A stretch of 36,597 nucleotides of DNA from an uncultured Akkermansia sp. (GCA_947588735.1 CANQAD010000015.1:1-36597), one strand, 5' to 3'; counted from the stretch's first letter, positions 8,774-15,937 are shown. Numbers and translations are program-made. Notes: generated by a model from the letters alone, not told the origin.

Positions 8774-9993
8774 AGGGCCTTGTGGTGCTGCCAGAGGGCA
8801 AAGGCAACACAGAGGATATTCGGGAGCCAGAGAACGATGTAGGGCGTCATACCGGGACTCTTGCGTGACAATTCGCAAAAGACGAGAGCGATGAAGTAAA
8901 CTGCCGCAACCATAATGCCGAGAAAAAAGCCGGTAGATGTGTCGCGTCGGCGTGCTGCAATGGCCAGCGGAACGCCGATGAGAGAAAAGACGAGGCATGC
9001 GCACGCAAAGGATGCGCGTTGCACTCCCTCGGTGCGGAATGCAAGCTCATTTTCCTTGTTGAGCTGGGTTTGGTAGAAAGATATCTCGCGGGCGGTATCT
9101 TCCATGAGCAATTTTGCGCAGGGGAATCCAGGTCGAGCAGATGCGGCTGAAGCATATCGCATGGCTGCGCCGGGTTCAAGCGAGCGTATACGCTCAAGAT
9201 GATTGAGGGTTTCGGCGATTTCGGCGTTGGTGAAGCGATTGGGCTTCATTTTGCGACGGTTGCGTAAGGGTATGTGTATGCGCAGCGGCATTGTCTCGAT
9301 GAGCGGAAGGTTAGTTACATCACCCTCGCTGTTTTGTTCAATGGTAGCCTTGTGCAGGGTGAGGTAAAGCAGGCGTCCTGCAACATCGAATTCACCGATG
9401 TCGGCGCTGCGCGCGTGCATAGCACGGAACTTGGGCATTGTGGCGTCCGATTCGGAGACATCCGGGTAGATGTGAAGTCCGTGGATAACATCTCCCTCGC
9501 GTTTATTGATAAAGAGGCGCACACGATCAAGTTTGGTCGCGCTGCGTCCAGATTTCAGAAGGTTGCGGGGATTGTCCATGGCTGCTTGCATGGCGAGCTC
9601 ACTCATCGCATTTTTCCCGCGGGGTGCCACTTCAATGTTGATGTAGTAGCATAGTGCGGACAAAAGGATCGCCATCACGAACGCAGGCATGCTCAAGCGC
9701 CAGAGACTCAGCCCGGCCATGCGCATGGAGGTCAGTTCATTATCTGCCGCCAGCCGTCCGTACACCAATAACACAGCCGTCAAAAAACCCCACGGTACAG
9801 AAAAAGTGAGTGAAAAGGGGATAACCTGCAACACGAAATCAATTACAATGCGCGGTGGGGCGCCACTTTCCACCAGAAGCGCGTGTAGTTCCTTAAAGAG
9901 CTGCCCGAGCAGCATGAGCAAGGTCAGTGAAACTACGCCAAGAAGTGTCACTGACGTCAGCTGCCGAAAAATGTAGAGATCCAGCGTGCGCAT
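8761..9993 (-). CDS. LptF/LptG-family LPS-export permease (YjgP/YjgQ)
   Basis: Inner-membrane permease of the LptBFG transporter that extracts lipopolysaccharide and passes it to the periplasmic Lpt bridge. The 410-aa protein has the family layout: three N-terminal transmembrane segments (about 12-32, 60-80 and 100-120), a periplasmic beta domain (about 130-300) and three C-terminal segments (about 330-405). The N-terminal LYIFRQL block and the SMRMAGLSLWRL loop are typical. A Shine-Dalgarno AGGA lies eight bases ahead of the ATG and a good promoter lies upstream. Whether it is LptF or LptG cannot be settled here; only one copy is in the window. Its 3' end overlaps gluQ on the opposite strand. 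Confidence 0.88.
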   Translation of the reverse strand: MRTLDLYIFRQLTSVTLLGVVSLTLLMLLGQLFKELHALLVESGAPPRIVIDFVLQVIPFSLTFSVPWGFLTAVLLVYGRLAADNELTSMRMAGLSLWRLSMPAFVMAILLSALCYYINIEVAPRGKNAMSELAMQAAMDNPRNLLKSGRSATKLDRVRLFINKREGDVIHGLHIYPDVSESDATMPKFRAMHARSADIGEFDVAGRLLYLTLHKATIEQNSEGDVTNLPLIETMPLRIHIPLRNRRKMKPNRFTNAEIAETLNHLERIRSLEPGAAMRYASAASARPGFPCAKLLMEDTAREISFYQTQLNKENELAFRTEGVQRASFACACLVFSLIGVPLAIAARRRDTSTGFFLGIMVAAVYFIALVFCELSRKSPGMTPYIVLWLPNILCVAFALWQHHKALYRG

Positions 9994-10005
9994 CTCGCTT
10001 TCCTT

Positions 10006-10035
10006 ATGCTAGCATATTTGAGGTACATTTGCCAA
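10006..10035 (-). promoter_or_regulatory. Promoter of the LptF/G-family gene
   Basis: Read on the minus strand: -35 TTGGCA (10030-10035), 18-bp spacer, -10 TAGCAT (10006-10011) with an extended TG one base upstream. The -10 lies inside a perfect 12-bp palindrome TATGCTAGCATA (10005-10016), which could also be an operator. The same TATGCTAG element recurs at the promoter of the 3D-domain gene. Confidence 0.6.
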
Positions 10036-10079
10036 CGATAAAGTGGGCAATTCAATGGAGGAAGCAATATCGTACGGGA

Positions 10080-10895
10080 TCAACCATGGTTTTGCTGAGC
10101 CAAGTATTCCTTCATTTGCAGATCATATATTCTTTTTTCCAACTCCTTGATACGTTTCTCAATGGCATTCTGCTGCACCCCTGCCGATAGGGCGGAGTAC
10201 GAAGGGAACTGTGGTTCAATATCCTGAATAACAGTAACTTTTGTGCCGATGGAAGTTATATGGTAGAGTTCACGAGCCATGTCTCCCGGGGTTCGAATGC
10301 AGCCATGGGAGAGCCTGTGTCCTGCCCGCACCTTGCCGATATGCATACCAACGCCATCGCCGGTGAGGCGCATCCAATACGGCATGGGAGAGCCTACAAA
10401 GGAGCCCCCTTCTGGCATGGGGTCAGAGAAAGCATCAGCGTTGCTGTTCACACACTTGCCATCCTTATCCAGCATCTTGCCATAGCGGTTGGAGGCATAG
10501 TTTTCTTTTTTCTCGCGTATGGAGAAGGTGCCGGTGGGAGTCGATCTCCCCGGGACGCCGGTAGATACCGGCCAGTCGGCCGCCACCTGGTTATTCACAT
10601 AAAGGCGCCCACGTTGCTGGCTCAGACAGATGACTACGTGGCAGTTTTTTTTCGCTTGATCGAGCAGCTCCCGGTTTTTGTATATTTTAATTGTCGTTGG
10701 ATATTGATTGTGGGAGATGAAATATTCGTAGGAAGAGGGGGCGTAGTTGTAAATGTTCTGCTGTTCTTTCAAGCCTGCTAATTCTTTCTTGGCTGCCGTC
10801 AGCTCCGGGGCCTCAAAGTTCGTGCAAGCCGGAAAAATCGTCTGGATGACAAGCAGGCAGAATACCACTGTGGAACGGCAAAATAATGTGCGCAT
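10080..10895 (-). CDS. L,D-transpeptidase (YkuD domain) lipoprotein
   Basis: Forms 3-3 peptidoglycan cross-links or attaches proteins to the wall through a catalytic cysteine. The 271-aa precursor has a lipoprotein signal ending in FPAC (Cys24). The YkuD domain covers about residues 84-225 and contains STPTGTF (118-124) and the active-site motif HRLSHGCIR with catalytic C199 and H197. A charged coiled-coil-like tail of about 40 residues (roughly 232-265, heptad Leu/Ile) follows, which is unusual for the family and may serve oligomerisation or binding. It lies 11 bases after the related gene at 10907-11497 and probably shares its transcript. Confidence 0.9.
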   Translation of the reverse strand: MRTLFCRSTVVFCLLVIQTIFPACTNFEAPELTAAKKELAGLKEQQNIYNYAPSSYEYFISHNQYPTTIKIYKNRELLDQAKKNCHVVICLSQQRGRLYVNNQVAADWPVSTGVPGRSTPTGTFSIREKKENYASNRYGKMLDKDGKCVNSNADAFSDPMPEGGSFVGSPMPYWMRLTGDGVGMHIGKVRAGHRLSHGCIRTPGDMARELYHITSIGTKVTVIQDIEPQFPSYSALSAGVQQNAIEKRIKELEKRIYDLQMKEYLAQQNHG

Positions 10896-10906
10896 GTCAG
10901 GTCGGC

Positions 10907-11497
10907 TTATTTGATGATGACTTTTGAGCCAATGGGCGTATTTTCAAAGAAAATTTTGGCCATTTTTCTTGGCAAACGAATGCAGCCATGGCTTTCCGGA
11001 GCAGATGTCACGATCCCTTCGTGCATCCAGATGCCGCTCGTCGTGATTTGCATACCGAAGTTCATTTCAGCTCCTTTGTAACGGCCACCCGCAGGGATGG
11101 GGTCCCCCACGCTATATTCTGCAACCAATGTATTGCCGGCCGCGTCCACCACGCTGCCATAAGAAGAAGATTTATGGTCAATATCTTTGGCAATCACAGA
11201 AAAAGTTCCCTGAGGTGTGCCGTGCCCCGCTCGCCCACTGGAGATATCGGTAAGTCCAACTTGGCGCCCCCCAATGTAGTACTTCGCTTGCTGCAGACGC
11301 GTATCTACCACAATCACGTGCTCCCCGCTCAGCCCATTCGGTTTATCCCAGTAGCCATCAGATACGGCATCTTTCACCGGGGTGAAGAGTTTCTCGGGGC
11401 GGAACATGTAGCCGCCGCCCAACGCGCTTGCTATCTCATTTTGCGCCGTGCAGGCCGTCATAAGCACAGCTATCAGGACAAGGGGATAATACTTCAT
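10907..11497 (-). CDS. L,D-transpeptidase (YkuD domain) lipoprotein, second copy
   Basis: A 196-aa paralogue of the gene that follows it. The start at 11497 gives a compact lipoprotein signal with lipobox LMTAC (Cys16); the frame is open further upstream, and a second ATG three codons earlier (11506) is possible. The YkuD domain (about 60-195) contains GTPQGTF (93-99) and the active-site block ESHGCIRLP with H170 and catalytic C172. It lacks the coiled-coil tail of its neighbour. An 11-bp gap separates the two genes. The pair could be two enzymes of different specificity or one recent duplication that diverged; sequence similarity is limited to the catalytic core, which favours the former. 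Confidence 0.9.
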   Translation of the reverse strand: MKYYPLVLIAVLMTACTAQNEIASALGGGYMFRPEKLFTPVKDAVSDGYWDKPNGLSGEHVIVVDTRLQQAKYYIGGRQVGLTDISSGRAGHGTPQGTFSVIAKDIDHKSSSYGSVVDAAGNTLVAEYSVGDPIPAGGRYKGAEMNFGMQITTSGIWMHEGIVTSAPESHGCIRLPRKMAKIFFENTPIGSKVIIK

Positions 11498-11545
11498 GAC
11501 TTGCATGCCAAGATTGGAAAAGGTACGCCTGTTCGGACGTGGCAC

Positions 11546-11574
11546 GTTATGCACCCTCGGTGCGCAAATGTCAA
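11546..11574 (-). promoter_or_regulatory. Promoter of the L,D-transpeptidase pair
   Basis: On the minus strand a perfect TTGACA (11569-11574) is followed after 17 bp by CATAAC (11546-11551), about 40 bases upstream of the chosen start. The -35 is perfect, the -10 only fair. Confidence 0.5.
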
Positions 11575-11695
11575 GTATTTTCCGTCAAAAACAGATCTGG
11601 CGCACACGTGTCCCAATAAAATATTCTCCGGGCTCATTGAACCCATTTCCCATGCGTTTTCTTCGGACGAAAATGGCGGCGCGCAAATTTCCCAA

Positions 11696-11723
11696 ATCGA
11701 AAATCAAAAATCGTAACTCGAAA
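11696..11723 (+). repeat. Heptanucleotide repeat array (4 units)
   Basis: Four consecutive 7-bp units: ATCGAAA, ATCAAAA, ATCGTAA, CTCGAAA. Consensus of all arrays in the window is about WTCGTMA. Intergenic, like all the other arrays. Confidence 0.7.
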
Positions 11724-11843
11724 ATCCCCTTGTGTTTCAGCTTCGCTCCCCCACTCAGCTTTCTCATTAGTCCTGTGCGCGGTTTCATCCTCCCTCATCG
11801 CTCACGCTCCGCAGTCCCGCGCGCCAGCGCGCACTCTTCCTAA

Positions 11844-11871
11844 ATCGTAATTCGTCAATCGTAATTCGTAA
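11844..11871 (+). repeat. Heptanucleotide repeat array (4 units)
   Basis: Units ATCGTAA, TTCGTCA, ATCGTAA, TTCGTAA in strict 7-bp phase. Preceded by AGCGCGCACTCTTCC, a flank shared with the array at 13054. Confidence 0.75.
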
Positions 11872-11945
11872 ATAACCAACGGTTTGCGCTACATGATGCG
11901 GCGATAACCGCCGTTGAGATCGCTTTTCTGGGGACGAACGTGGAT

Positions 11946-12596
11946 CTAGCGCAAAGCTCGGCGGTGGCGGCTTTGCTCACGCAGGGCAGCCTGCATCTTT
12001 GCACAGTGACGGTACCGTGTGCGATCTGCAAGCATCTTCATGCTCAGTTGGGATGAGCCCCAGCGCAACACTTTGATTTCCACCACACGAACGCCCCATT
12101 TACGCATCAAATCCTTGGAGGGGTGGTAGATATCAATGGTACCTGTACCTACGAGTGCACTGCCATAGTCATCTACAACATAAACATATGGTTCACCTTT
12201 AATCATAAACCGCGTGCCGAGGGGATAAACAGACCAATCTGCCGCAGCGCTGCGTACCTGATTCGTGTACTTAAGCTGGGTACCGATGGCATTGCGGGCG
12301 CCATAACTGACGTGGTCGAGCTCGGAGTGCGTGTAAGCCGTAGTGCGCACAACACGATTCATTTGGGAGGGGTGGTAAAAAGGCATGCCATACCGGTCGC
12401 GCCCCAGTTTGGGCAACCTGGGATTTGGCCGCGCACTTGGCGATGGCATTGCGGGCATGATAAAGTCACGACTCACTGTATTCAGATTAACCGCCGGGGC
12501 TGATTTCTGTGGCTTAGCCGCCCCCCACACCAAACCCTGCCCCGCCAGCAATAATAGACAGACAAGCATCGTTGCACTTTTCATCGCGTTTTTCAT
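11946..12596 (-). CDS. Secreted 3D-domain protein
   Basis: A 216-aa precursor with a signal peptide (about 1-25, ending VWGA) and a C-terminal 3D domain, a double-psi beta-barrel related to the catalytic part of MltA and YocH-type wall enzymes, named after three conserved aspartates. The domain covers about residues 82-185, with TAYTHSE, the ATG-like GTQLKY block, and VVDDYGSA and TIDIY carrying the aspartates. It probably acts on or binds peptidoglycan in the periplasm, which fits the adjacent L,D-transpeptidases. The ATG at 12596 is preferred over a TTG two codons upstream because AGGAAA lies 9 bases ahead of it. After the TAG stop the frame stays open for 18 codons. Confidence 0.85.
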   Translation of the reverse strand: MKNAMKSATMLVCLLLLAGQGLVWGAAKPQKSAPAVNLNTVSRDFIMPAMPSPSARPNPRLPKLGRDRYGMPFYHPSQMNRVVRTTAYTHSELDHVSYGARNAIGTQLKYTNQVRSAAADWSVYPLGTRFMIKGEPYVYVVDDYGSALVGTGTIDIYHPSKDLMRKWGVRVVEIKVLRWGSSQLSMKMLADRTRYRHCAKMQAALREQSRHRRALR

Positions 12597-12657
12597 GCAC
12601 AATAATTTCCTGTTATTTATGCGCCGACTTAGCTACCAATGAACCGCGCGTTTCCTC

Positions 12658-12687
12658 ATTCTAGCATAGGACTCCCGTGGTTGACAA
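12658..12687 (-). promoter_or_regulatory. Promoter of the 3D-domain gene
   Basis: On the minus strand: TTGTCA (12682-12687), 18-bp spacer, extended -10 TGC-TAGAAT (hexamer 12658-12663). It has the same layout and the same TATGCTAG core as the promoter at 10006-10035. Confidence 0.6.
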
Positions 12688-12911
12688 GCATTTTTTTTCA
12701 GTCAGATGTGAGTAAATTGCGTAGATAGCTAATTATAAGTTGCTAAAGCGTTTTACGAAAATATTGCGTAAATTGCCCTGGCTTTGGTGACTCCTTCATC
12801 CGTTTTCAATGTACAATGCGTCGCGGAGTGCATTGTCGTTGCTGTTATGCCTGTTGGAAGACAAGTGAGGTCAACGGATCGGAGAGCTTCTTCACTTTTC
12901 GACTTTTTTAA

Positions 12912-12939
12912 GTCGTAATCCGTGAATCATCAATCGACG
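12912..12939 (+). repeat. Heptanucleotide repeat array (4 degenerate units)
   Basis: Units GTCGTAA, TCCGTGA, ATCATCA, ATCGACG in 7-bp phase. Its last two units correspond to ATCGTTA/ACCGACG at 13089-13102, one duplication unit (163 bp) later. Confidence 0.6.
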
Positions 12940-13053
12940 CTTTCCCTTCCTGACTACCACCCCCAAAATTATAATTGACTATCACACCCGCTCTCCAAGA
13001 TTCCTCTCCGCCACTGCTTTGCACCGCCGAGCAACAGCGCGCACTCTTCCCAA

Positions 13054-13102
13054 ATCGTCAATCGAAAATCGTTAATCGTAAATGAACTATCGTTAACCGA
13101 CG
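13054..13102 (+). repeat. Heptanucleotide repeat array (7 units)
   Basis: ATCGTCA, ATCGAAA, ATCGTTA, ATCGTAA, ATGAACT, ATCGTTA, ACCGACG: seven units in strict phase, the longest array in the window. Confidence 0.75.
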
Positions 13103-13216
13103 CTTTCCCTTCCTGACTACCACCCCCAAAATTATAATTGACTATCACACCCGCTCTCCAAGATTCCTCTCCGCCACTGCTTTGCACCGCCGAGCGACAG
13201 CGCACTCTCTTCCCAA

Positions 13217-13244
13217 ATCGTCAATCGAAAATCGTTAATCGTAA
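13217..13244 (+). repeat. Heptanucleotide repeat array (4 units)
   Basis: ATCGTCA, ATCGAAA, ATCGTTA, ATCGTAA: identical to the first four units of the array at 13054, as part of the 163-bp duplication. Confidence 0.75.
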
Positions 13245-13260
13245 ATGTATTATAGTTCCT

Positions 13261-13596
13261 CTATCCCACTCTCGCGTTGATTTTCTCAAGGATTTTATGA
13301 GCATTCTGAACAAGCAAAAAACCCTTCAATGTAGGAAACACCCGGACTCGACGAAAATCGGTTAAATCTTCTGTTGTGTACGTCTCGATGAGAGAGAGAC
13401 GACGTAGAATCGTGAGGTGGTTATGGACCGGCGTGCGGGATATGTCCATGGCATCGGCTATGTCAGAGATGGTACATCCGTGATTCTTCTCGATATAATC
13501 GAGGATGACAAAGAGGGAGAAAGAGACATGATGAGGACGCAGTAATTTGTAGAGAGCAATCATGGAATTGTCTGGAAGATTTTGTTTGGTTTTCAT
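13261..13596 (-). CDS. Winged-helix transcriptional regulator (MarR/ArsR-like)
   Basis: A 111-aa DNA-binding protein made almost only of a winged helix-turn-helix: helix-turn-helix CTISDIADAMDISRTPVHNHLTILRRL at about 41-67 (recognition helix within SRTPVHNHLTILRR), followed by a wing (SLIETYTTEDLTDFRRVRVFPT) and a C-terminal helix that may dimerise. No ligand-binding domain or metal-site cysteines are visible. The ATG at 13596 is chosen because GGAGG lies eight bases upstream. It lies 45 bases after a 55-aa gene and downstream of the polysaccharide operon on the same strand, so it is a candidate regulator of that locus, though nothing in the sequence proves this. Confidence 0.8.
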   Translation of the reverse strand: MKTKQNLPDNSMIALYKLLRPHHVSFSLFVILDYIEKNHGCTISDIADAMDISRTPVHNHLTILRRLSLIETYTTEDLTDFRRVRVFPTLKGFLLVQNAHKILEKINARVG

Positions 13597-13641
13597 AGCT
13601 TTGTCCTCCACGGGGTTAATTTTTGAGAAATTTTTACGCGT

Positions 13642-13809
13642 TCATACTTCATGTGTGCGAGTCTCTAAAACAGTGACTGAAAGTCCCTCCCTACGCCTCA
13701 GTCGATAAAATGACATTGGGCGCTTCCTATTGATCTTAGGAGCGGCGCTATGATCGATGGTCGATAACCTTACTCGATCATTGTTACTATTGTTTAGCAG
13801 CTTGTTCAT
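13642..13809 (-). CDS. Small basic protein of unknown function (55 aa)
   Basis: I do not recognise this protein. It is short, hydrophilic and rich in Arg and Asn, with no signal peptide or membrane segment. The ATG at 13809 has AAGGG seven or so bases ahead, a good ribosome-binding site, and the stop lies 45 bases before the winged-helix gene, which suggests a two-gene unit. It could be a leader-type peptide or a small DNA/RNA-binding partner of the regulator; both are guesses. Confidence 0.5.
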   Translation of the reverse strand: MNKLLNNSNNDRVRLSTIDHSAAPKINRKRPMSFYRLRRREGLSVTVLETRTHEV

Positions 13810-13969
13810 GTTTGTCCCTTTCAACACTGCGGTGAGACAAAGCTATAATCTAATTAAAACTTGCGAATAATATTGAATACCGGAAGCAACATTATAAGTG
13901 TAGAATCATGTAATAAAGCAGGGCGGGGGGAGGAGGAATAGAGAAAGTTGTGGAAAAAAATAACATGAC

Positions 13970-15106
13970 TTATTTGGTTGAACAGAGGTCGCGAAGCCTA
14001 GATAAATCGTCTGTGGATATGGATAAGATGAGGATATCCGGCTTGAAGGCGAGAATATCTTTTTTATACAGCTTCAGGATTTTAAACTCATCACCTCCTT
14101 TGACCTGTCCCAAGTTTAATCTAACGTATTTCATTTGAGCGGCTGAGTATGGAAGGAAGTGACTGAAAATATCATTATGAGATGTTCCCATTAGCATGAT
14201 TTTTCTCTTCCCTCCTGGATAAGCAAAATTCTTTGTAAATTTTCCAACTTTGTACACCATCTTATCACCGTGCTGGTGATAGTAGTAGTTATAGAAGACA
14301 CGATTAGGAAAGTCGGTCATATCTCCATCATAATTGAATAGTCGATAAAAGAGGAACCTACGGGAATAGCTGTCATGCCAATCGTCGCGAACCAACCAGC
14401 TTTGAAGCTTTCGGTAGTCATTGAGGAAAACGACAGGCATATCCGGAAAATCTATGGTTACCTCTTTCATCAATTCACGGTATCCAATAAAAGCACCCCA
14501 ATCTGTCCAGTGATTTGTCCACTTGAAAAATACAAAGTCCTTTTTCGATGCATCGCGAAGCGCCTTGTATGGACAAACATAGGGAATACGGTGTTTCCGA
14601 GCTTCATCCCTGATGAATTCCTGCGCTTGCATAACCTTATCCAATGTTTTCTCGTCAAATCCATATTCTTTCTTGATGACATCCTTATAAAAAATCTCTT
14701 TTCTGGGTACTTCAAGCACATACATTTTGATATTATTTTGCCGACAAAATTCATTCATATTAATCAAATTTTGCACGCTAGCTTGAAGAGAAGTCCGAGT
14801 ACAATTCAACTCTGGTATGAGAGGTATCCTAAACATCCAGCCATTTTCTTTAAAATAAATGCCTCCTTTCGCTCGGATAATGCAAGATATCTTGTTCCGG
14901 ATGACATCATGGAGTTTCGTTAACGCAATTCGACCATAGAAATGATCATTGAACCAGCTTTCATATTTTTTCCCGTAATCAGATTCTTTTTTTAAAATTT
15001 CTTTCAACTTCGGTTTTGCTGCAAGCACTCTTTTTTCTCGCACAGATTTTCGCACATCTGAAATATTTGTTATAGGTATGCATAAACACGTGAAGAATGT
15101 AGACAA
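13970..15106 (-). CDS. AlgX/AlgJ-like SGNH protein, C-terminal module of a frame-split gene
   Basis: Resembles the SGNH-fold proteins (AlgX, AlgJ, DHHW family) that O-acetylate exopolysaccharides outside the cytoplasm. Typical blocks are visible: a membrane-proximal segment, then REKRVLAAKPKL (23-34) and YESWFNDHFYGR (48-59), a HW-x-x-x-GA block NHWTDWGAF (198-206), and LMGTSHNDIF (305-314) at the place of the usual GDS nucleophile block. The catalytic Asp expected two residues before H199 is Thr197, and GDS is GTS (Ser309 kept). No ATG or Shine-Dalgarno fits a start; the frame is open upstream through a G10 tract into the preceding gene. With one G fewer the two ORFs form a single 604-aa protein (13970-15785). 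I therefore treat this as the second half of one gene, switched out of frame or affected by a homopolymer error. Confidence 0.8.
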   Translation of the reverse strand: MSTFFTCLCIPITNISDVRKSVREKRVLAAKPKLKEILKKESDYGKKYESWFNDHFYGRIALTKLHDVIRNKISCIIRAKGGIYFKENGWMFRIPLIPELNCTRTSLQASVQNLINMNEFCRQNNIKMYVLEVPRKEIFYKDVIKKEYGFDEKTLDKVMQAQEFIRDEARKHRIPYVCPYKALRDASKKDFVFFKWTNHWTDWGAFIGYRELMKEVTIDFPDMPVVFLNDYRKLQSWLVRDDWHDSYSRRFLFYRLFNYDGDMTDFPNRVFYNYYYHQHGDKMVYKVGKFTKNFAYPGGKRKIMLMGTSHNDIFSHFLPYSAAQMKYVRLNLGQVKGGDEFKILKLYKKDILAFKPDILILSISTDDLSRLRDLCSTK

Positions 15107-15116
15107 AAAAAGACCA

Positions 15117-15785
15117 TCACATATTCGTATACCCCCCCCCCTGTATACAGCCCAGCAATCGATAAACCAGAAAAAAGAGCAGTAGATTTCCCGTGATGAA
15201 ATACCAAAGTATTCCGGGTTTCAGAAACGTAAAATCGCGGATAGTGAAATGATGACGGCGAAACTCCCCTTCCACCTGAATGATATCACCTTTTTTGATG
15301 GAGATTTGTTTGGTAAAGCTCTTTACAAAGGAGTAAACTTTGCTTTCTGGTAAAATAACCATGCCATTTATTTTGATATTCCGCCAATCTGTTAGCACAG
15401 AATGGAATTCAACGTAGTCATTATGAACATCCGGGCCTCTAAAATGCATGGTGATTTTCCCATCATTTTTCACTTTAAGGTAAAGCGATATTTTTTGCCA
15501 TTCGCCTCTTGCTCTCAAATTCAGATTGAGTCGTTGAATGCCATTTCGAGATTGATAAAACCATGAGGCTTGATAGGATTGGGGAGTTATTTGGCATTGG
15601 GCAGGTTCTGCTTGAGTAGTTTCGCCGCAATATAACAAATCAAGTCGAGCTTCTTTATTAAAAAGGGTTAGCACAAACCCGACATAATCACAGTCCGTCC
15701 ACAGCGGCAAACACAGGATGTTGACAAGCAAGGTCAGGACGATGGCAAAGGTTATTTTTTTCATAACTTTTTGCATATTGTTCAT
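15117..15785 (-). CDS. Membrane protein of unknown function, N-terminal module of a frame-split gene
   Basis: A 222-aa product with an N-terminal hydrophobic segment (about 10-30), a soluble beta-rich domain (about 40-180) with aromatic and polar residues that could bind polysaccharide, and a second hydrophobic segment near the end (about 190-212). I do not recognise the domain. The ATG at 15785 overlaps the stop of a 51-codon ORF upstream (ATGA), which supports this start, although MQKV and MKK follow closely. It ends just past a G10 tract; loss of one G would fuse it to the AlgX/AlgJ-like module, giving membrane segment, beta domain, two membrane segments and SGNH domain in one chain. Inference: the periplasmic domain presents glycan to the SGNH domain. 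Confidence 0.72.
   Translation of the reverse strand: MNNMQKVMKKITFAIVLTLLVNILCLPLWTDCDYVGFVLTLFNKEARLDLLYCGETTQAEPAQCQITPQSYQASWFYQSRNGIQRLNLNLRARGEWQKISLYLKVKNDGKITMHFRGPDVHNDYVEFHSVLTDWRNIKINGMVILPESKVYSFVKSFTKQISIKKGDIIQVEGEFRRHHFTIRDFTFLKPGILWYFITGNLLLFFLVYRLLGCIQGGGYTNM
15132..15141 (-). repeat. Homopolymeric G10 tract in coding strand
   Basis: Ten consecutive C on the plus strand are G10 in the mRNA sense, inside the last codons of the upstream ORF (CAG GGG GGG GGG TAT ACG AAT ATG TGA). At G10 translation stops ten codons further on or less; at G9 or G12 it continues into the AlgX/AlgJ-like frame. Position and length are those of contingency tracts in surface-structure genes. Confidence 0.9.
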
Positions 15786-15937
15786 ATATGCAAGGATAAA
15801 ATACTATAATGTATGTTTACGGATGTCTCCTCTTCCACAAAACTCCCCCTGATGTCAGTAGCGGAGACACACGGATTATCTGCCCCAAGCACGAGTAGGA
15901 GTATCAATGCTAAGAAGAGGATTGATGAAAAGTCCAT
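15782..15937 (-). CDS. Small membrane or secreted peptide (51 aa)
   Basis: Short ORF with an N-terminal hydrophobic stretch (residues 5-18, SILFLALILLLVLGA) and a short polar tail with an acidic VEEE patch. The stop TGA overlaps the ATG of the following gene by ATGA, as most genes of this operon do, which is the main support. An in-frame TAA lies two codons before its ATG, so the start is fixed; no Shine-Dalgarno is seen. No family recognised. Confidence 0.5.
   Translation of the reverse strand: MDFSSILFLALILLLVLGADNPCVSATDIRGSFVEEETSVNIHYSILSLHI

Larger units (their letters stand above)
11498..11945. other. Intergenic region with promoter and repeats
   Basis: Besides the promoter at 11546-11574, this gap carries two short arrays of degenerate heptamers (11696-11723 and 11844-11871) separated by a pyrimidine-rich 120-base spacer. 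No gene is supported. The 54 bases just before 11945 continue the frame of the 3D-domain gene past its TAG stop. Confidence 0.7.
12935..13247 (+). repeat. Tandem duplication, period 163 bp
   Basis: 12935-13084 and 13098-13247 are nearly identical 150-bp blocks 163 bases apart. They differ only around GAGCAACAGCGCGCACTC versus GAGCGACAGCGCACTCTC and at the very ends. Each block is a pyrimidine-rich spacer followed by a heptamer array. The high identity implies a recent duplication or ongoing homogenisation. Confidence 0.93.
12597..13260. other. Long intergenic region with promoter and repeats
   Basis: Holds the promoter of the 3D-domain gene near its left end, an AT-rich stretch without recognisable features (about 12690-12905), then heptamer arrays and a 163-bp tandem duplication up to 13247. 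A minus-strand open frame at 12969-13205 is only a by-product of the repeat, since the heptamers read in reverse give a periodic peptide (FTINDFRLTI); it is not called as a gene. Confidence 0.7.

Noticed and set aside
12969..13205. 78-codon minus-strand ORF in the repeat region
   Set aside because: Its peptide is periodic because it translates the heptamer repeats and the duplicated block; no ribosome-binding site.
12912..13244. CRISPR-like repeat structure around the heptamer arrays
   Set aside because: The repeats are only 7 bp in contiguous runs, and the two ~115-base spacers of the duplication are identical rather than unique; no cas gene is near.
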